Origin: DAOTTW01 sp034437615
GTDB lineage: Bacteria; Chloroflexota; Anaerolineae; Aggregatilineales; Phototrophicaceae
Assembly: GCA_034437615.1 (NCBI GenBank)
Contig: DAOTTW010000091.1
Location: forward strand, 1-33,051
Length of the DNA: 33,051 nt
Reading direction: 5' to 3'
The number at the start of each line of letters is the position of its first letter. Position 1 is the first letter of the stretch. A program made the position numbers and the translations under genes. The notes beneath the pieces are model-generated. The model worked only from the letters and a program-made list of their open reading frames with translations, searched no databases and was not told where the DNA came from. Below, one piece after another: positions 1 to 7,261 of the stretch.

Positions 1-151
1 CTCAGTCGCCAGACGTTAAAACGTCCGGCTCCGGTACCGACAAGCCTGCTCAAGCAGGCTGTATGCAGCGTGCAATAGCCCCCTTCAGGGGGGTTGGCCC
101 TGCGGAAGCCGCTGGCTTTAGCCAGTGGCGACACACACAGGCTGGCCTGAG
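1..151. repeat. Cluster of palindromes (multi-hairpin intergenic element)
   Basis: Several perfect or near-perfect inverted repeats follow one another. They are GACGTT-AA-AACGTC (12-25), CGGTACCG (32-39), AGCCTGCT-CA-AGCAGGCT (43-60), CCCCC-TTCA-GGGGG (79-92), CTGGCT-TT-AGCCAG with flanking GCC/GGC (108-129) and CAGGC-TG-GCCTG (138-149). GTCGCCA (5-11) can also pair with TGGCGAC (126-132), which would enclose the inner hairpins, although this competes with the base of the 108-129 hairpin. The stems differ in sequence, so this is not a simple tandem repeat. It lies downstream of the minus-strand gene at 186-1610 and may act in termination or be a dispersed structured repeat. No coding potential was seen in 1-185. 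Confidence 0.6.
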
Positions 152-185
152 TAGTTAGCTGAAATGCTGACAAGCTGACCCGCTA

Positions 186-1610
186 CTACAGCTTCAGGTG
201 GGCGACGGCTTTCACGAGGCGGCCCAGCCAATGCCCACTGGCCATCTGTTGACGTAACTGCTCGGTGGCCAGCACCGCGTTCGTTGTGCCTAGCGTCGGG
301 TAGACCTTCGGCGTCAGGGCAGCATCACGCACATAACCCTTTTTGCTGAGGATGGCCACCCATTCGTTGAGCATTTCCCCAGCGTTGTGACCGACCAGCG
401 TTGCACCCAGCAATTTGCCGTTTTTGCGATGCACCAACTTCACGAAGCCTGCTGCTGCGCCCTCGGTCATGGCGCGGTCAGCGCGGCTCAGCGGCAAGCG
501 TGTGATCTGCACATCGCGGTGTTTTGCACGTGCAGCGGCTTCTGTCAGGCCAGCGTGCGCCACTTCCGGGTCGGTAAACGTCGCCCACCACCCGAACGGC
601 TTTATGCCTTTTACGGGCACGAGCAGTAGCATACTGAGCAGCGCGTTTGTCGCCTGTGATGTGGCCTGATGTGTGAATTGTGGGCCACCTGCGGCATCCC
701 CGGCTATAAAGATGTGCTTCTGGCTTGTGCGCAGATACTTGTTGATAGTCGGCACGCCGTCCGTGTGTTGGATGCCTGCGGCGTCCGGGTTCAGATTACG
801 AATGTCGGGCCGTTTGCCGATGGCTAGCAGCAGATGTGTGCCGTTGATGCGCCTGCCGCCCTCTAATTCAACGCAGAGGTCGCCTACGGTGCCGGATGCA
901 GACTTGGCCGGGGTGCCGAGTTCAAGTTGTACGCCTTCTTTGCGCAGCACATCCATGATGAACTGCGCGGCCTCGTCGTCATCGCGGGGCAGTAAGCGTG
1001 CTTTGTTGCTGATGAGCGTGACCTTGCTGCCCAGACGATTGAATGCCTGCGCTATTTCTGTACCGATCGGGCCACCACCGACGATTAACAGGTGCTCCGG
1101 TAATGCTTGCAGTTCAAACAGATTTCTGTTCGTCAGGTAGGGCACATCCGCAAAGCCTGCTGACAGGTTATTGTTAGCGCCTGTAGCCAATAGGATGTAC
1201 TTGCCGCGTAGCGTCTCGCCTGTGTCGAGCTGTAGCGTGTGTGGGTCGCTGAATCGTGCGGTAGCCGTATAGACATCAATGCCGCGTTCACGCAATGCAT
1301 CCTCGGATTCTTCATGGTAAATGCTGTGTATCGTCTGTTGTATACGTTGCATCAACGCCGGAAAATCAACGTGTACAGCCCCTACATGAATGCCCATAGC
1401 CTGGCCGTTACGCGCCTCGTGTACTTTGCGTGCGGCTGCAATCAGCGTTTTGCTGGGAATGCAGCCATACCAGGTGCATTCGCCGCCCGTGTGCTCTTTT
1501 TCGACCAGGGCGACGCGCACATCCAGCACCGTAGCCGCTTCAGCGGCGGTCAGGCCAGCGGACCCGCCACCGACGACGATCAGATCATAGGGTTTTGTCA
1601 TTTGGGACAT
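186..1610 (-). CDS. FAD-dependent pyridine nucleotide-disulfide oxidoreductase (mercuric reductase/dihydrolipoyl dehydrogenase-like)
   Basis: This is a class I flavoprotein disulfide reductase of 474 residues. An N-terminal FAD-binding Rossmann motif VVGGGSAG (about residues 13-19) is followed by the redox-active CxxxxC in GGECTWYGC (Cys45, Cys50). A central NAD(P)-binding motif IVGGGPIGTE, the second FAD contact IFIAGDAA and a dimerisation domain complete the fold. Such enzymes pass electrons from NAD(P)H through FAD to a disulfide or metal substrate in the cytoplasm. The C-terminal motif reads YPTLG, where lipoamide dehydrogenases have HPT with the catalytic His, so it is probably not Lpd. 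No MerA-like vicinal Cys pair ends the protein. The frame extends upstream to 1703 but would overlap the DUF4397 gene, so the ATG at 1610 (or 1601) is preferred. The substrate is unknown. Confidence 0.88.
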   Translation of the reverse strand: MSQMTKPYDLIVVGGGSAGLTAAEAATVLDVRVALVEKEHTGGECTWYGCIPSKTLIAAARKVHEARNGQAMGIHVGAVHVDFPALMQRIQQTIHSIYHEESEDALRERGIDVYTATARFSDPHTLQLDTGETLRGKYILLATGANNNLSAGFADVPYLTNRNLFELQALPEHLLIVGGGPIGTEIAQAFNRLGSKVTLISNKARLLPRDDDEAAQFIMDVLRKEGVQLELGTPAKSASGTVGDLCVELEGGRRINGTHLLLAIGKRPDIRNLNPDAAGIQHTDGVPTINKYLRTSQKHIFIAGDAAGGPQFTHQATSQATNALLSMLLLVPVKGIKPFGWWATFTDPEVAHAGLTEAAARAKHRDVQITRLPLSRADRAMTEGAAAGFVKLVHRKNGKLLGATLVGHNAGEMLNEWVAILSKKGYVRDAALTPKVYPTLGTTNAVLATEQLRQQMASGHWLGRLVKAVAHLKL

Positions 1611-1641
1611 ATTGCGCCATCCAGTTGTTATGTCTGCAATT

Positions 1642-2973
1642 TTAGGGTGCGTTGGTGGCTTCCAGGATGAACAGCGGCGATGATTCCAGGCCGACCACTG
1701 CAATCAGGTAATGGCGGCCCGCACCAGCAGTCAGACTGCCGACGTTCAGGTTGATGCTGCCTGTTTGCGAAGTCATGCTCAGGTCGTATTCCTGTGCGAT
1801 CACGTCAACCGTCGCGTAGCCGTCGTTCGCGCCTGCAAATTGCGGATAGAAGAGGTTTTCAACCAGCAGCGCGTCGTTGGCTTGCAGGCTCACACTTTCG
1901 TCAAACGGTAGGGCATGGAAAACGCTGATGCGTGCTTCACCCTCTGCTGTTGGGTTGGGGTTCTCATTGACCAGTTGTAGGCCGAACGTCCCCTGATCCA
2001 GCACGCCAACGGCTGATACAAGGTTAACCGAATCCGCTTCAATAGGCACTTCTACATCCAGGATGCTTTCTGTGGGCGTGGCACCCGCTGCGACTACCTG
2101 CACCTCATACATGTCGGCGTTCACATCCATGTATTCGCCAATTGACGGGAAGGCCAGATCGCGCACAGCCAGCGTGCCGTTCAGGTAGATGTCAACCGGT
2201 GGTGCGCCGGGTGCGAAATGTGCAACGCGCAATTTTGCCACGCCTGCACCCACGTTTATGACAGTCATATCATCGTCGCTTGCTGCGGTGAATGCTGCGA
2301 TGTCGGTGGTGACGAGCACGAACTGCGGGTTGGCTGCGGTGCCGACTGCCGCAATGAAGTAATTGCGGTTATCACCTGTTGCGATGTCCTCAATCGAGAA
2401 GATTTCTGTGCCACTCTCGCTCAGCGTCGTGGAGATGTCATATTCTTGCGCAACCACGTCAATTGTTGCGAAGCCGTCGCCGCCTTCAACGAGGGTATCC
2501 GGGTAGGCGAGCAATTCTACGAGCGCTTCACCGTTCGCGCTGACATCCACCGGGGGCGCATCCTGAATGGCATGAAAGACGCTGAAACGGGCCTCACCCT
2601 CACGGGTCGGCGCGTAGTTTTCTTCGATGACCTGCGCGGTCAGCGTGTTGTTCTCGACAAGGCCGAGAGCCGCAATCGTCAGGAAGTCGCCCTCTGTGAA
2701 GGTGACATCCACCGGGCCAATCACGGCCTGGCCAATGCTCGCGCCCGTCAGCGTGACGGCAATGCTGCGCGTTCCTATTTCGATGGGTGTCCATGCCGTT
2801 ACTTCGGGGAAGTCTAATTCTGTGAAGGCCAATTCGCCATCAATGTAGATGTCTACAGTCGGTGCATCGGGTGAAAAATGGGCAACACGGACCTGTGCTG
2901 TAGCCTGTGCTGCGGTTGTTAGTGCGCTGATGAGCAGCAATAGGCCAGCCAAAGCAAGCAGTAACTTTCTCAT
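1642..2973 (-). CDS. Secreted DUF4397 repeat protein
   Basis: The 443-residue protein starts with a signal peptide (roughly residues 1-24, cleavage after a TTAAQA-like site) and then consists of four beta-rich modules of about 100 residues. Modules 1 and 3 begin VRVAHFSPDAPTVDIYIDG and LRVAHFAPGAPPVDIYLNG, the hallmark of DUF4397. Modules 2 and 4 begin with EARFSVFHA and EARISVFHA and carry a VAQEYD or IAQEYD strand, giving an A-B-A-B pattern. DUF4397 proteins are exported and surface-associated, and their function is not established. A strong ribosome-binding site (AGGAG, 7 nt before the ATG) supports the start. The gene ends 31 nt before the oxidoreductase gene, so the two may be cotranscribed. 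No membrane anchor or sorting signal follows the last module. Confidence 0.88.
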   Translation of the reverse strand: MRKLLLALAGLLLLISALTTAAQATAQVRVAHFSPDAPTVDIYIDGELAFTELDFPEVTAWTPIEIGTRSIAVTLTGASIGQAVIGPVDVTFTEGDFLTIAALGLVENNTLTAQVIEENYAPTREGEARFSVFHAIQDAPPVDVSANGEALVELLAYPDTLVEGGDGFATIDVVAQEYDISTTLSESGTEIFSIEDIATGDNRNYFIAAVGTAANPQFVLVTTDIAAFTAASDDDMTVINVGAGVAKLRVAHFAPGAPPVDIYLNGTLAVRDLAFPSIGEYMDVNADMYEVQVVAAGATPTESILDVEVPIEADSVNLVSAVGVLDQGTFGLQLVNENPNPTAEGEARISVFHALPFDESVSLQANDALLVENLFYPQFAGANDGYATVDVIAQEYDLSMTSQTGSINLNVGSLTAGAGRHYLIAVVGLESSPLFILEATNAP

Positions 2974-3040
2974 GTATGACTCCTGTGGGATGATGTCTAT
3001 TTCGTATCAATGACGATTGATTGTAGCGGATACACCCGAA

Positions 3041-3054
3041 AACTGAGGCCAGTT
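3041..3054 (-). terminator. Weak hairpin downstream of the TIR-FHA gene
   Basis: AACTG-aggc-CAGTT forms a 5-bp stem just after the stop codon of the TIR-FHA gene. On the minus strand it is followed by only two further T residues. It may be a weak or factor-assisted terminator separating the TIR-FHA transcript from the DUF4397 gene. The stem is short and the evidence thin. Confidence 0.25.
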
Positions 3055-3076
3055 CTTGTTATAATTTGTTTAATGC

Positions 3077-3883
3077 TTAGCGCGGCACATATTCATAGGA
3101 TAGAATGATGGTTGTGCCAAGCCGGATTGTCTGGCCGGGCGTCAGCGATACAATGTCCTGTGTACGTGCTTCGTTGACGAAAGTGCCGTTGGTGCTGTTG
3201 AGGTCTTCGGCGGCGTAGTAACCATTGCTCTGTTTGCTAAGGCGCATGTGATAACGGCTGACCTCATCGTCTTTGATGCTGATGTCGTTGGCATCGTCGC
3301 GCCCAATCGTCAGCACTGGCTTGTGCAGATGGGTCATGCGGTTCAGTTCCGGGCCGCGCCGCATCACAACCCAATGACCGGGTTGGGCTGGCATCACACG
3401 CCGATCAACGGGCGGACCAGGGGATGCAGCGGGTGCGGCTGCCTGTGATGGGGCTGCTGGTGCGGCTGCGATATTTGGCGCTGCTTTGGCCTGTTGTGGT
3501 GGCAGAATGCGCGTCAACTCGCGATAGAAATACTCCCAGAATTGCGGCAGCTCTTTGAAGCTAGAGGCATCGAACGTGTCGAGCCGCGTCAGGCGTGGGT
3601 GCATCGTGGCCTGCTTGAAAATCACCGTGATGACGCGCATCTCTTTGCCTAGCGCCAGCGTCCATTCATACGTGACGTAGACGGACCCCGCAGCCGCAGG
3701 CGTCATGATGACCAACATGGCATCAGCGCTCAGGATGGCCTTGTCGATGCTTGGACGCCATGACAGCCCTGGCGTCGGTTCGGGGTCGATCCAGGGGGTA
3801 TAGCCCCATTGCAACAGCCGATCCTGCATGGCCTTCAGATAGCGCAGGTCACGCGGCGAATGCGAGATGAAAACGTTGGTCAT
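3077..3883 (-). CDS. TIR domain-FHA domain fusion protein
   Basis: This 268-residue cytoplasmic protein joins two signalling domains. Residues 3-125 look like a TIR domain: VFISHSPRD at the start, GYTPWIDPEPTPGLSW (the BB-loop region), AILSADAMLVIMTP, and SVYVTYEWTLAL, where Glu73 sits where the NADase catalytic Glu is expected. An Ala/Pro linker spans about 128-168. Residues 172-266 form an FHA domain with the phosphothreonine-pocket signatures GR (194-195), SRYH (209-212) and NSTNGTFVN. FHA domains bind phosphothreonine peptides; bacterial TIR domains often cleave NAD+ or act as scaffolds. The inference is a TIR effector controlled by Ser/Thr phosphorylation. The start lies 18 nt after the stop of the upstream membrane protein gene, so they may share an mRNA. 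Enzyme activity cannot be judged from sequence alone. Confidence 0.87.
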   Translation of the reverse strand: MTNVFISHSPRDLRYLKAMQDRLLQWGYTPWIDPEPTPGLSWRPSIDKAILSADAMLVIMTPAAAGSVYVTYEWTLALGKEMRVITVIFKQATMHPRLTRLDTFDASSFKELPQFWEYFYRELTRILPPQQAKAAPNIAAAPAAPSQAAAPAASPGPPVDRRVMPAQPGHWVVMRRGPELNRMTHLHKPVLTIGRDDANDISIKDDEVSRYHMRLSKQSNGYYAAEDLNSTNGTFVNEARTQDIVSLTPGQTIRLGTTIILSYEYVPR

Positions 3884-3901
3884 GGTTCATACCCTGTCTG
3901 A

Positions 3902-5455
3902 TTATTCGGATGCATCGTCAAGCACAGTATAGACGCTTGCGCCGCCCTGCTCAAATGCCACTGTGACGCCCATATCCGCTGAAAAATCGCGGGTGCTGGC
4001 TGCTGGCACATAGATATGAGTGATGCCTGCTGCATCCCATGCCGAGGTGTTGTCGCTATCCCAGACCGCCGCCAACGAGCCTGTACCCTGACGATATAGC
4101 GCCGGGGCACGTTCACCGTAACCAATCAGCCAATTTTGATAATCAGGATCGGTCAGCACAACGGCATCATCCGGGCTGTTCTCTCGTAGCCAATCCAGGG
4201 CGGCAACGTCACCTGCGGTTAGCGCATCAGCAGGCGCATTATCTGGCCAGAGCGCTGCCCCTAGCGGCATTGCCAGCGCCAGCAGCAACGCAAGAGCGCC
4301 TAGCCAGATGTAAGCCGAATTGCGCAGGCTATTTTGTAATGCATCGGGCACGCGCTCCCAGGCGGCCAGCAACAGCAGACCACCAAACAGCGTTACAGCC
4401 ACTAGCGCGCTATAGAGCAAGATGCGGCCCGAATCCAGCGCCAATGTGATGATTTCCGGCAGTGCGTTTTGTGATGCGATGCTCAGCAACCAGGGTGATG
4501 TCGCGATGATGGCGACCAACGGCACACCGAACGTCAGCAGCAGCCAGCGCACGACGCCATGACGCTTGATGTAGGCCACGCGCCATATCATCACCACCAG
4601 ATGCACACCGAAAGCGACCACCAACACGCGGAAATCCGCGAAGGCCACAGCCCCCAACATGAGACCTGCGCCGACTAAATCCAACGTTTTGCCATGCGCT
4701 GCATAGCGCAGCAGATACAGCAAGCCAGAGAACAAGAACAGCAGCCCTAACAGCGCCGTGTATTGCGCATCCAGATAGACGCGCAGCAGCAAGCCGCTAC
4801 CCAACGCCGCTAACGCCAGCGCACGACCTAAACGCTTGTCCTGTAGCTCTGCGCCGAGGTCGTAAATCACCCACACGCACAGCAGCAGCAGCACCGCCGA
4901 CACCGCAAACTGTATGGCGGGGATGGGCTGGCCGAGTTGCTCACTCAGGTAGGCACCCAGGGCATGAAACGCGGGTGGACGCGGTTCGACAGTCGTAAGC
5001 GAGAAGGGTGCTTCGGTGAAAAACGTATCGCCAGCGCGTGTGAAAAACGTCTGGCTGGCGAGTTCTGCGGCATCGCCACCGATAGGCGCGGGCAATACCC
5101 ACAGGGGCAACAACGCCAGCAACCCCACCAGCCCAAAAAACACCAGATCATGCGGCCCTGGCCAGCCCTGGTCCTGATCGCTGAGTTCTTCGCCTTTGGC
5201 TTCTGCGCGGGTCTGAGCCTGTGAGAGCGTGCCGCCGAGCACGACGCCGGACATCAGCGCGAACAACATATAATCAATCACCAGCGTATCCCAGCCAAAA
5301 GCCGACGCCCAGAACACCGCACCGCCAGCCACCAGCGCCAGCGATAGCGCCGCCGCGAGGCCGATGCGCGGTTGTGCGCTGGGCCACGCCGGGGAAAGCA
5401 TCGCACCTGCACCGAGCACGATCACACCGAAAATAAACATCACGAATAGCTGCAT
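3902..5455 (-). CDS. Polytopic membrane protein, glycosyltransferase-like
   Basis: The 517-residue protein has about a dozen hydrophobic segments, beginning at residue 3 (LFVMFIFGVIVLGAGAML) and running to about residue 400. A soluble C-terminal segment of about 110 residues follows, containing ALDWLRENSPDDAVVLTDPDY and ITHIYVP. This layout, with the DWLRENSP-type segment, is typical of bacterial GT-C-like or dolichyl-phosphate-mannose mannosyltransferase-like proteins of the inner membrane. No clear catalytic Asp motif could be pinned down, so the sugar donor and acceptor are unknown. The gene is 18 nt upstream of the TIR-FHA gene and 111 nt downstream of the anti-sigma factor gene. A different type of multi-spanning protein remains possible. 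Confidence 0.7.
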   Translation of the reverse strand: MQLFVMFIFGVIVLGAGAMLSPAWPSAQPRIGLAAALSLALVAGGAVFWASAFGWDTLVIDYMLFALMSGVVLGGTLSQAQTRAEAKGEELSDQDQGWPGPHDLVFFGLVGLLALLPLWVLPAPIGGDAAELASQTFFTRAGDTFFTEAPFSLTTVEPRPPAFHALGAYLSEQLGQPIPAIQFAVSAVLLLLCVWVIYDLGAELQDKRLGRALALAALGSGLLLRVYLDAQYTALLGLLFLFSGLLYLLRYAAHGKTLDLVGAGLMLGAVAFADFRVLVVAFGVHLVVMIWRVAYIKRHGVVRWLLLTFGVPLVAIIATSPWLLSIASQNALPEIITLALDSGRILLYSALVAVTLFGGLLLLAAWERVPDALQNSLRNSAYIWLGALALLLALAMPLGAALWPDNAPADALTAGDVAALDWLRENSPDDAVVLTDPDYQNWLIGYGERAPALYRQGTGSLAAVWDSDNTSAWDAAGITHIYVPAASTRDFSADMGVTVAFEQGGASVYTVLDDASE

Positions 5456-5566
5456 AGGTTAGCTCTTGCATCAACACAGACGGTCAAATTGCAGCGTAGT
5501 ATATCGGCAGGTGTGGGGATGATCTACGGTTGTGTGCTGGCTGGATGTGCATGATGTGTCATATTA

Positions 5567-6415
5567 TCACTGCAATGTGATGACGGCATAGGCGGCGAGT
5601 ACAAGCCGTGTGATGTCGCCTGCTGTTAAATTGCCCGCGTCGGTGCGATACAGCACGATGGCATCATCAAAGCGCGTGTAAACGCTGACGAGGGCAAGCA
5701 GCGCTTGTACTGGATTCGGTGTGGCCTGGCGTGCTGCCGTGATACCCGGTGCTTGTGGGGGTGCCATCTCTGCTGCGGTTTCTGGCACAGCTTCAGCGCG
5801 TTCAGCGCGTTGGGGGATTGTCGGCGTTGGTGCTAGGCGCTGCGTGGCTTGCGCGGCTGTTGCTGGTGGCACTAGACGCGCCCCCGCAGCTTCAGCGGCT
5901 ACCGTGTCACCGAATGCCGCGATGGTGTTGTCGGCTTCTGGTAAGGCTAAATCCGCATCTGCTCCGGTTTCTAGCGCTTCTTGCTGTGCTATTTCCGGTT
6001 GTGTGTTGTCCGTTGCAGGTATTGTCGGGACCGCTGTCGGTGCGTTGGCGACCTGCGGCCCTGTAGTGCCACTGCCGAAATCCAGATTACCCTGCGAGAG
6101 CACGACGACCAGCCCAACCACAACCAGCAGCAGCGCCGCCGCTGACGACGCAGCCAACCACCAGCGCCGTTGACGTGCCTGAAGTACACGCGCCTGTGCT
6201 GCTGTCGCTGCATCCAGCGTGAAATCACGTGGCGCAGGCAACACAGGCAGCGCTTGCAACAGGCGCACCGTCTGACGCAATTCAGCCAGTTCGCGGCGCA
6301 GTTGTGGCTCAGCCTGTAAGCGCCCTTCGAGTTGTTCACGCTCTGCCGCGTTCAGTTGGTCGTCAGTGTAGGCTGATAGTAGCTCGGCGTCGCGTTCGTT
6401 GATTTCTGGTTGCAT
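5567..6415 (-). CDS. Membrane-anchored anti-sigma factor
   Basis: This 282-residue protein has the layout of an ECF anti-sigma factor. The cytoplasmic N-terminus (1-80) contains LLSAYTDDQLNAAEREQLEG followed by charged helices ending LRRELAELRQTVRLLQALP. A single membrane span lies near residues 86-108 (WWLAASSAAALLLVVVGLVV). The outer part is Ala/Pro/Thr-rich and low in complexity (about 115-230), with a short ordered C-terminus. The zinc-binding His-x3-Cys-x2-Cys of ZAS-type anti-sigma factors is absent. The gene starts 18 nt after the stop of the sigma factor gene, which strongly supports a sigma/anti-sigma pair. The anti-sigma factor is expected to hold the sigma factor at the membrane until an envelope signal releases it. 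The signal is unknown. Confidence 0.85.
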   Translation of the reverse strand: MQPEINERDAELLSAYTDDQLNAAEREQLEGRLQAEPQLRRELAELRQTVRLLQALPVLPAPRDFTLDAATAAQARVLQARQRRWWLAASSAAALLLVVVGLVVVLSQGNLDFGSGTTGPQVANAPTAVPTIPATDNTQPEIAQQEALETGADADLALPEADNTIAAFGDTVAAEAAGARLVPPATAAQATQRLAPTPTIPQRAERAEAVPETAAEMAPPQAPGITAARQATPNPVQALLALVSVYTRFDDAIVLYRTDAGNLTAGDITRLVLAAYAVITLQ

Positions 6416-6433
6416 GAGTCTCTAGCGTTGTGC

Positions 6434-7045
6434 TTATGGATCATTGGTCAGACGAAATTCAGTAGGCAAAAGTTCCTGAACCGCTTGCAAGCAACGGCGC
6501 ACGGCTTGTCGTGCGCGGCTCAGGCGTGATTTAACGGTGCCAAGCGTAGCTCCGGTTGCATCGGCCACTTCCTGATAGCTCAGCCCTTGCACATCGCTCA
6601 GCACCAGCACGGCGCGTTGATCGGCCTTCAGCGCTGTAATGCAATCCTGCACCGCCTGATACAGTTCGTTTTCCAGCGTGCTCTGCTCCGGTGAGGGCGT
6701 AGCTGCTGGCAGTGGCGGCCCGTCGTCGGCTTCGTGCCCTGGTAAATCCTCGATGTAATCAGTTGGGTGGCGCTGATGGCTGCGCAATTCGTCATAGCAG
6801 CGGTTCGTGGTGATACGCGATAGCCAGCCGATGAAGCTGCCACCGCGATAGGTATTCAGCTTACGATAGGCCGTAATAAACGTTTCCTGTGCGATGTCTG
6901 CGGCGGCTTCGCGGTCGCGCAGCAGGCGATAGGCCACCGTGTAGATGCGGTCCTGATAATGCAGCACCAGCGCATTGAATGCGTCTACATCGCCGCGTTT
7001 AGCACGTTGGATTAAATTCTGTTCGTTGTTGAGCGTGTCCGCCAT
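6434..7045 (-). CDS. ECF-family RNA polymerase sigma factor
   Basis: This 203-residue protein has sigma region 2 at about 22-95 (ALVLHYQDRIYTVAYRLL, DREAAADIAQETFITAYRKL, and FIGWLSRITTNRCYDELRS). Region 4 lies at about 135-190, with the helix-turn-helix GLSYQEVADATGATLGTVKS and the closing SRARQAVRRCLQ. Regions 1.1 and 3 are missing, which defines the ECF group. A charged linker holding a Pro/Asp-rich stretch separates the two regions. It directs RNA polymerase to a small set of promoters when freed from the anti-sigma factor encoded 18 nt downstream. Its start is about 46 bp from the divergent tRNA-Leu gene, so regulatory DNA between them is compact. It belongs to the SigW/RpoE-like type; the regulon is unknown. 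Confidence 0.95.
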   Translation of the reverse strand: MADTLNNEQNLIQRAKRGDVDAFNALVLHYQDRIYTVAYRLLRDREAAADIAQETFITAYRKLNTYRGGSFIGWLSRITTNRCYDELRSHQRHPTDYIEDLPGHEADDGPPLPAATPSPEQSTLENELYQAVQDCITALKADQRAVLVLSDVQGLSYQEVADATGATLGTVKSRLSRARQAVRRCLQAVQELLPTEFRLTNDP

Positions 7046-7091
7046 TGACTTTTTCGCTGCTCGATTTATGATTGATACTGAAACCTAATGC

Positions 7092-7173
7092 GCCGGAGTG
7101 GCGAAATTGGCAAACGCACACGACTCAAAATCGTGCGCCTTCGGGTTTGTGGGTTCAAGTCCCACCTCCGGCA
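7092..7173 (+). tRNA. tRNA-Leu (anticodon CAA)
   Basis: The sequence folds as a class II tRNA. The acceptor stem is GCCGGAG (7092-7098) with CTCCGGC (7166-7172), followed by discriminator A7173. The anticodon arm is CACGA-CTCAAAA-TCGTG (7119-7135) with anticodon CAA, reading UUG. A long variable arm is typical of leucine tRNAs. The T arm is GTGGG-TTCAAGT-CCCAC (7149-7165). The 3' CCA is not encoded; the gene is followed by CACC, so CCA must be added after transcription. Confidence 0.96.
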
Positions 7174-7181
7174 CACCACCC

Positions 7182-7207
7182 AAGCACAGTCACAGGCTGT
7201 GCTTTTT
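7182..7207 (+). terminator. Rho-independent terminator of tRNA-Leu
   Basis: AAGCACAG (7182-7189) pairs with CTGTGCTT (7197-7204) around a 7-nt loop. A T-rich tract (TTTTTGTATTTT) follows at once on the plus strand. The hairpin starts 8 nt after the tRNA, so the tRNA is probably a single-gene transcript. Confidence 0.85.
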
Positions 7208-7261
7208 GTATTTTGCGCCTGGTGCATTATGCCACATCCCGACAACTGATGGATCATGCAA

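Noticed and set aside
186..1610. Lipoamide dehydrogenase (lpd) or mercuric reductase (merA) as a firm name
   Set aside because: The C-terminal His of Lpd is Tyr here and the vicinal Cys pair of MerA is absent, so only the broad family is supported.
2218..2817. Plus-strand frame of 199 codons
   Set aside because: It is antisense to the DUF4397 repeats; the Cys/His-rich product has no domain.
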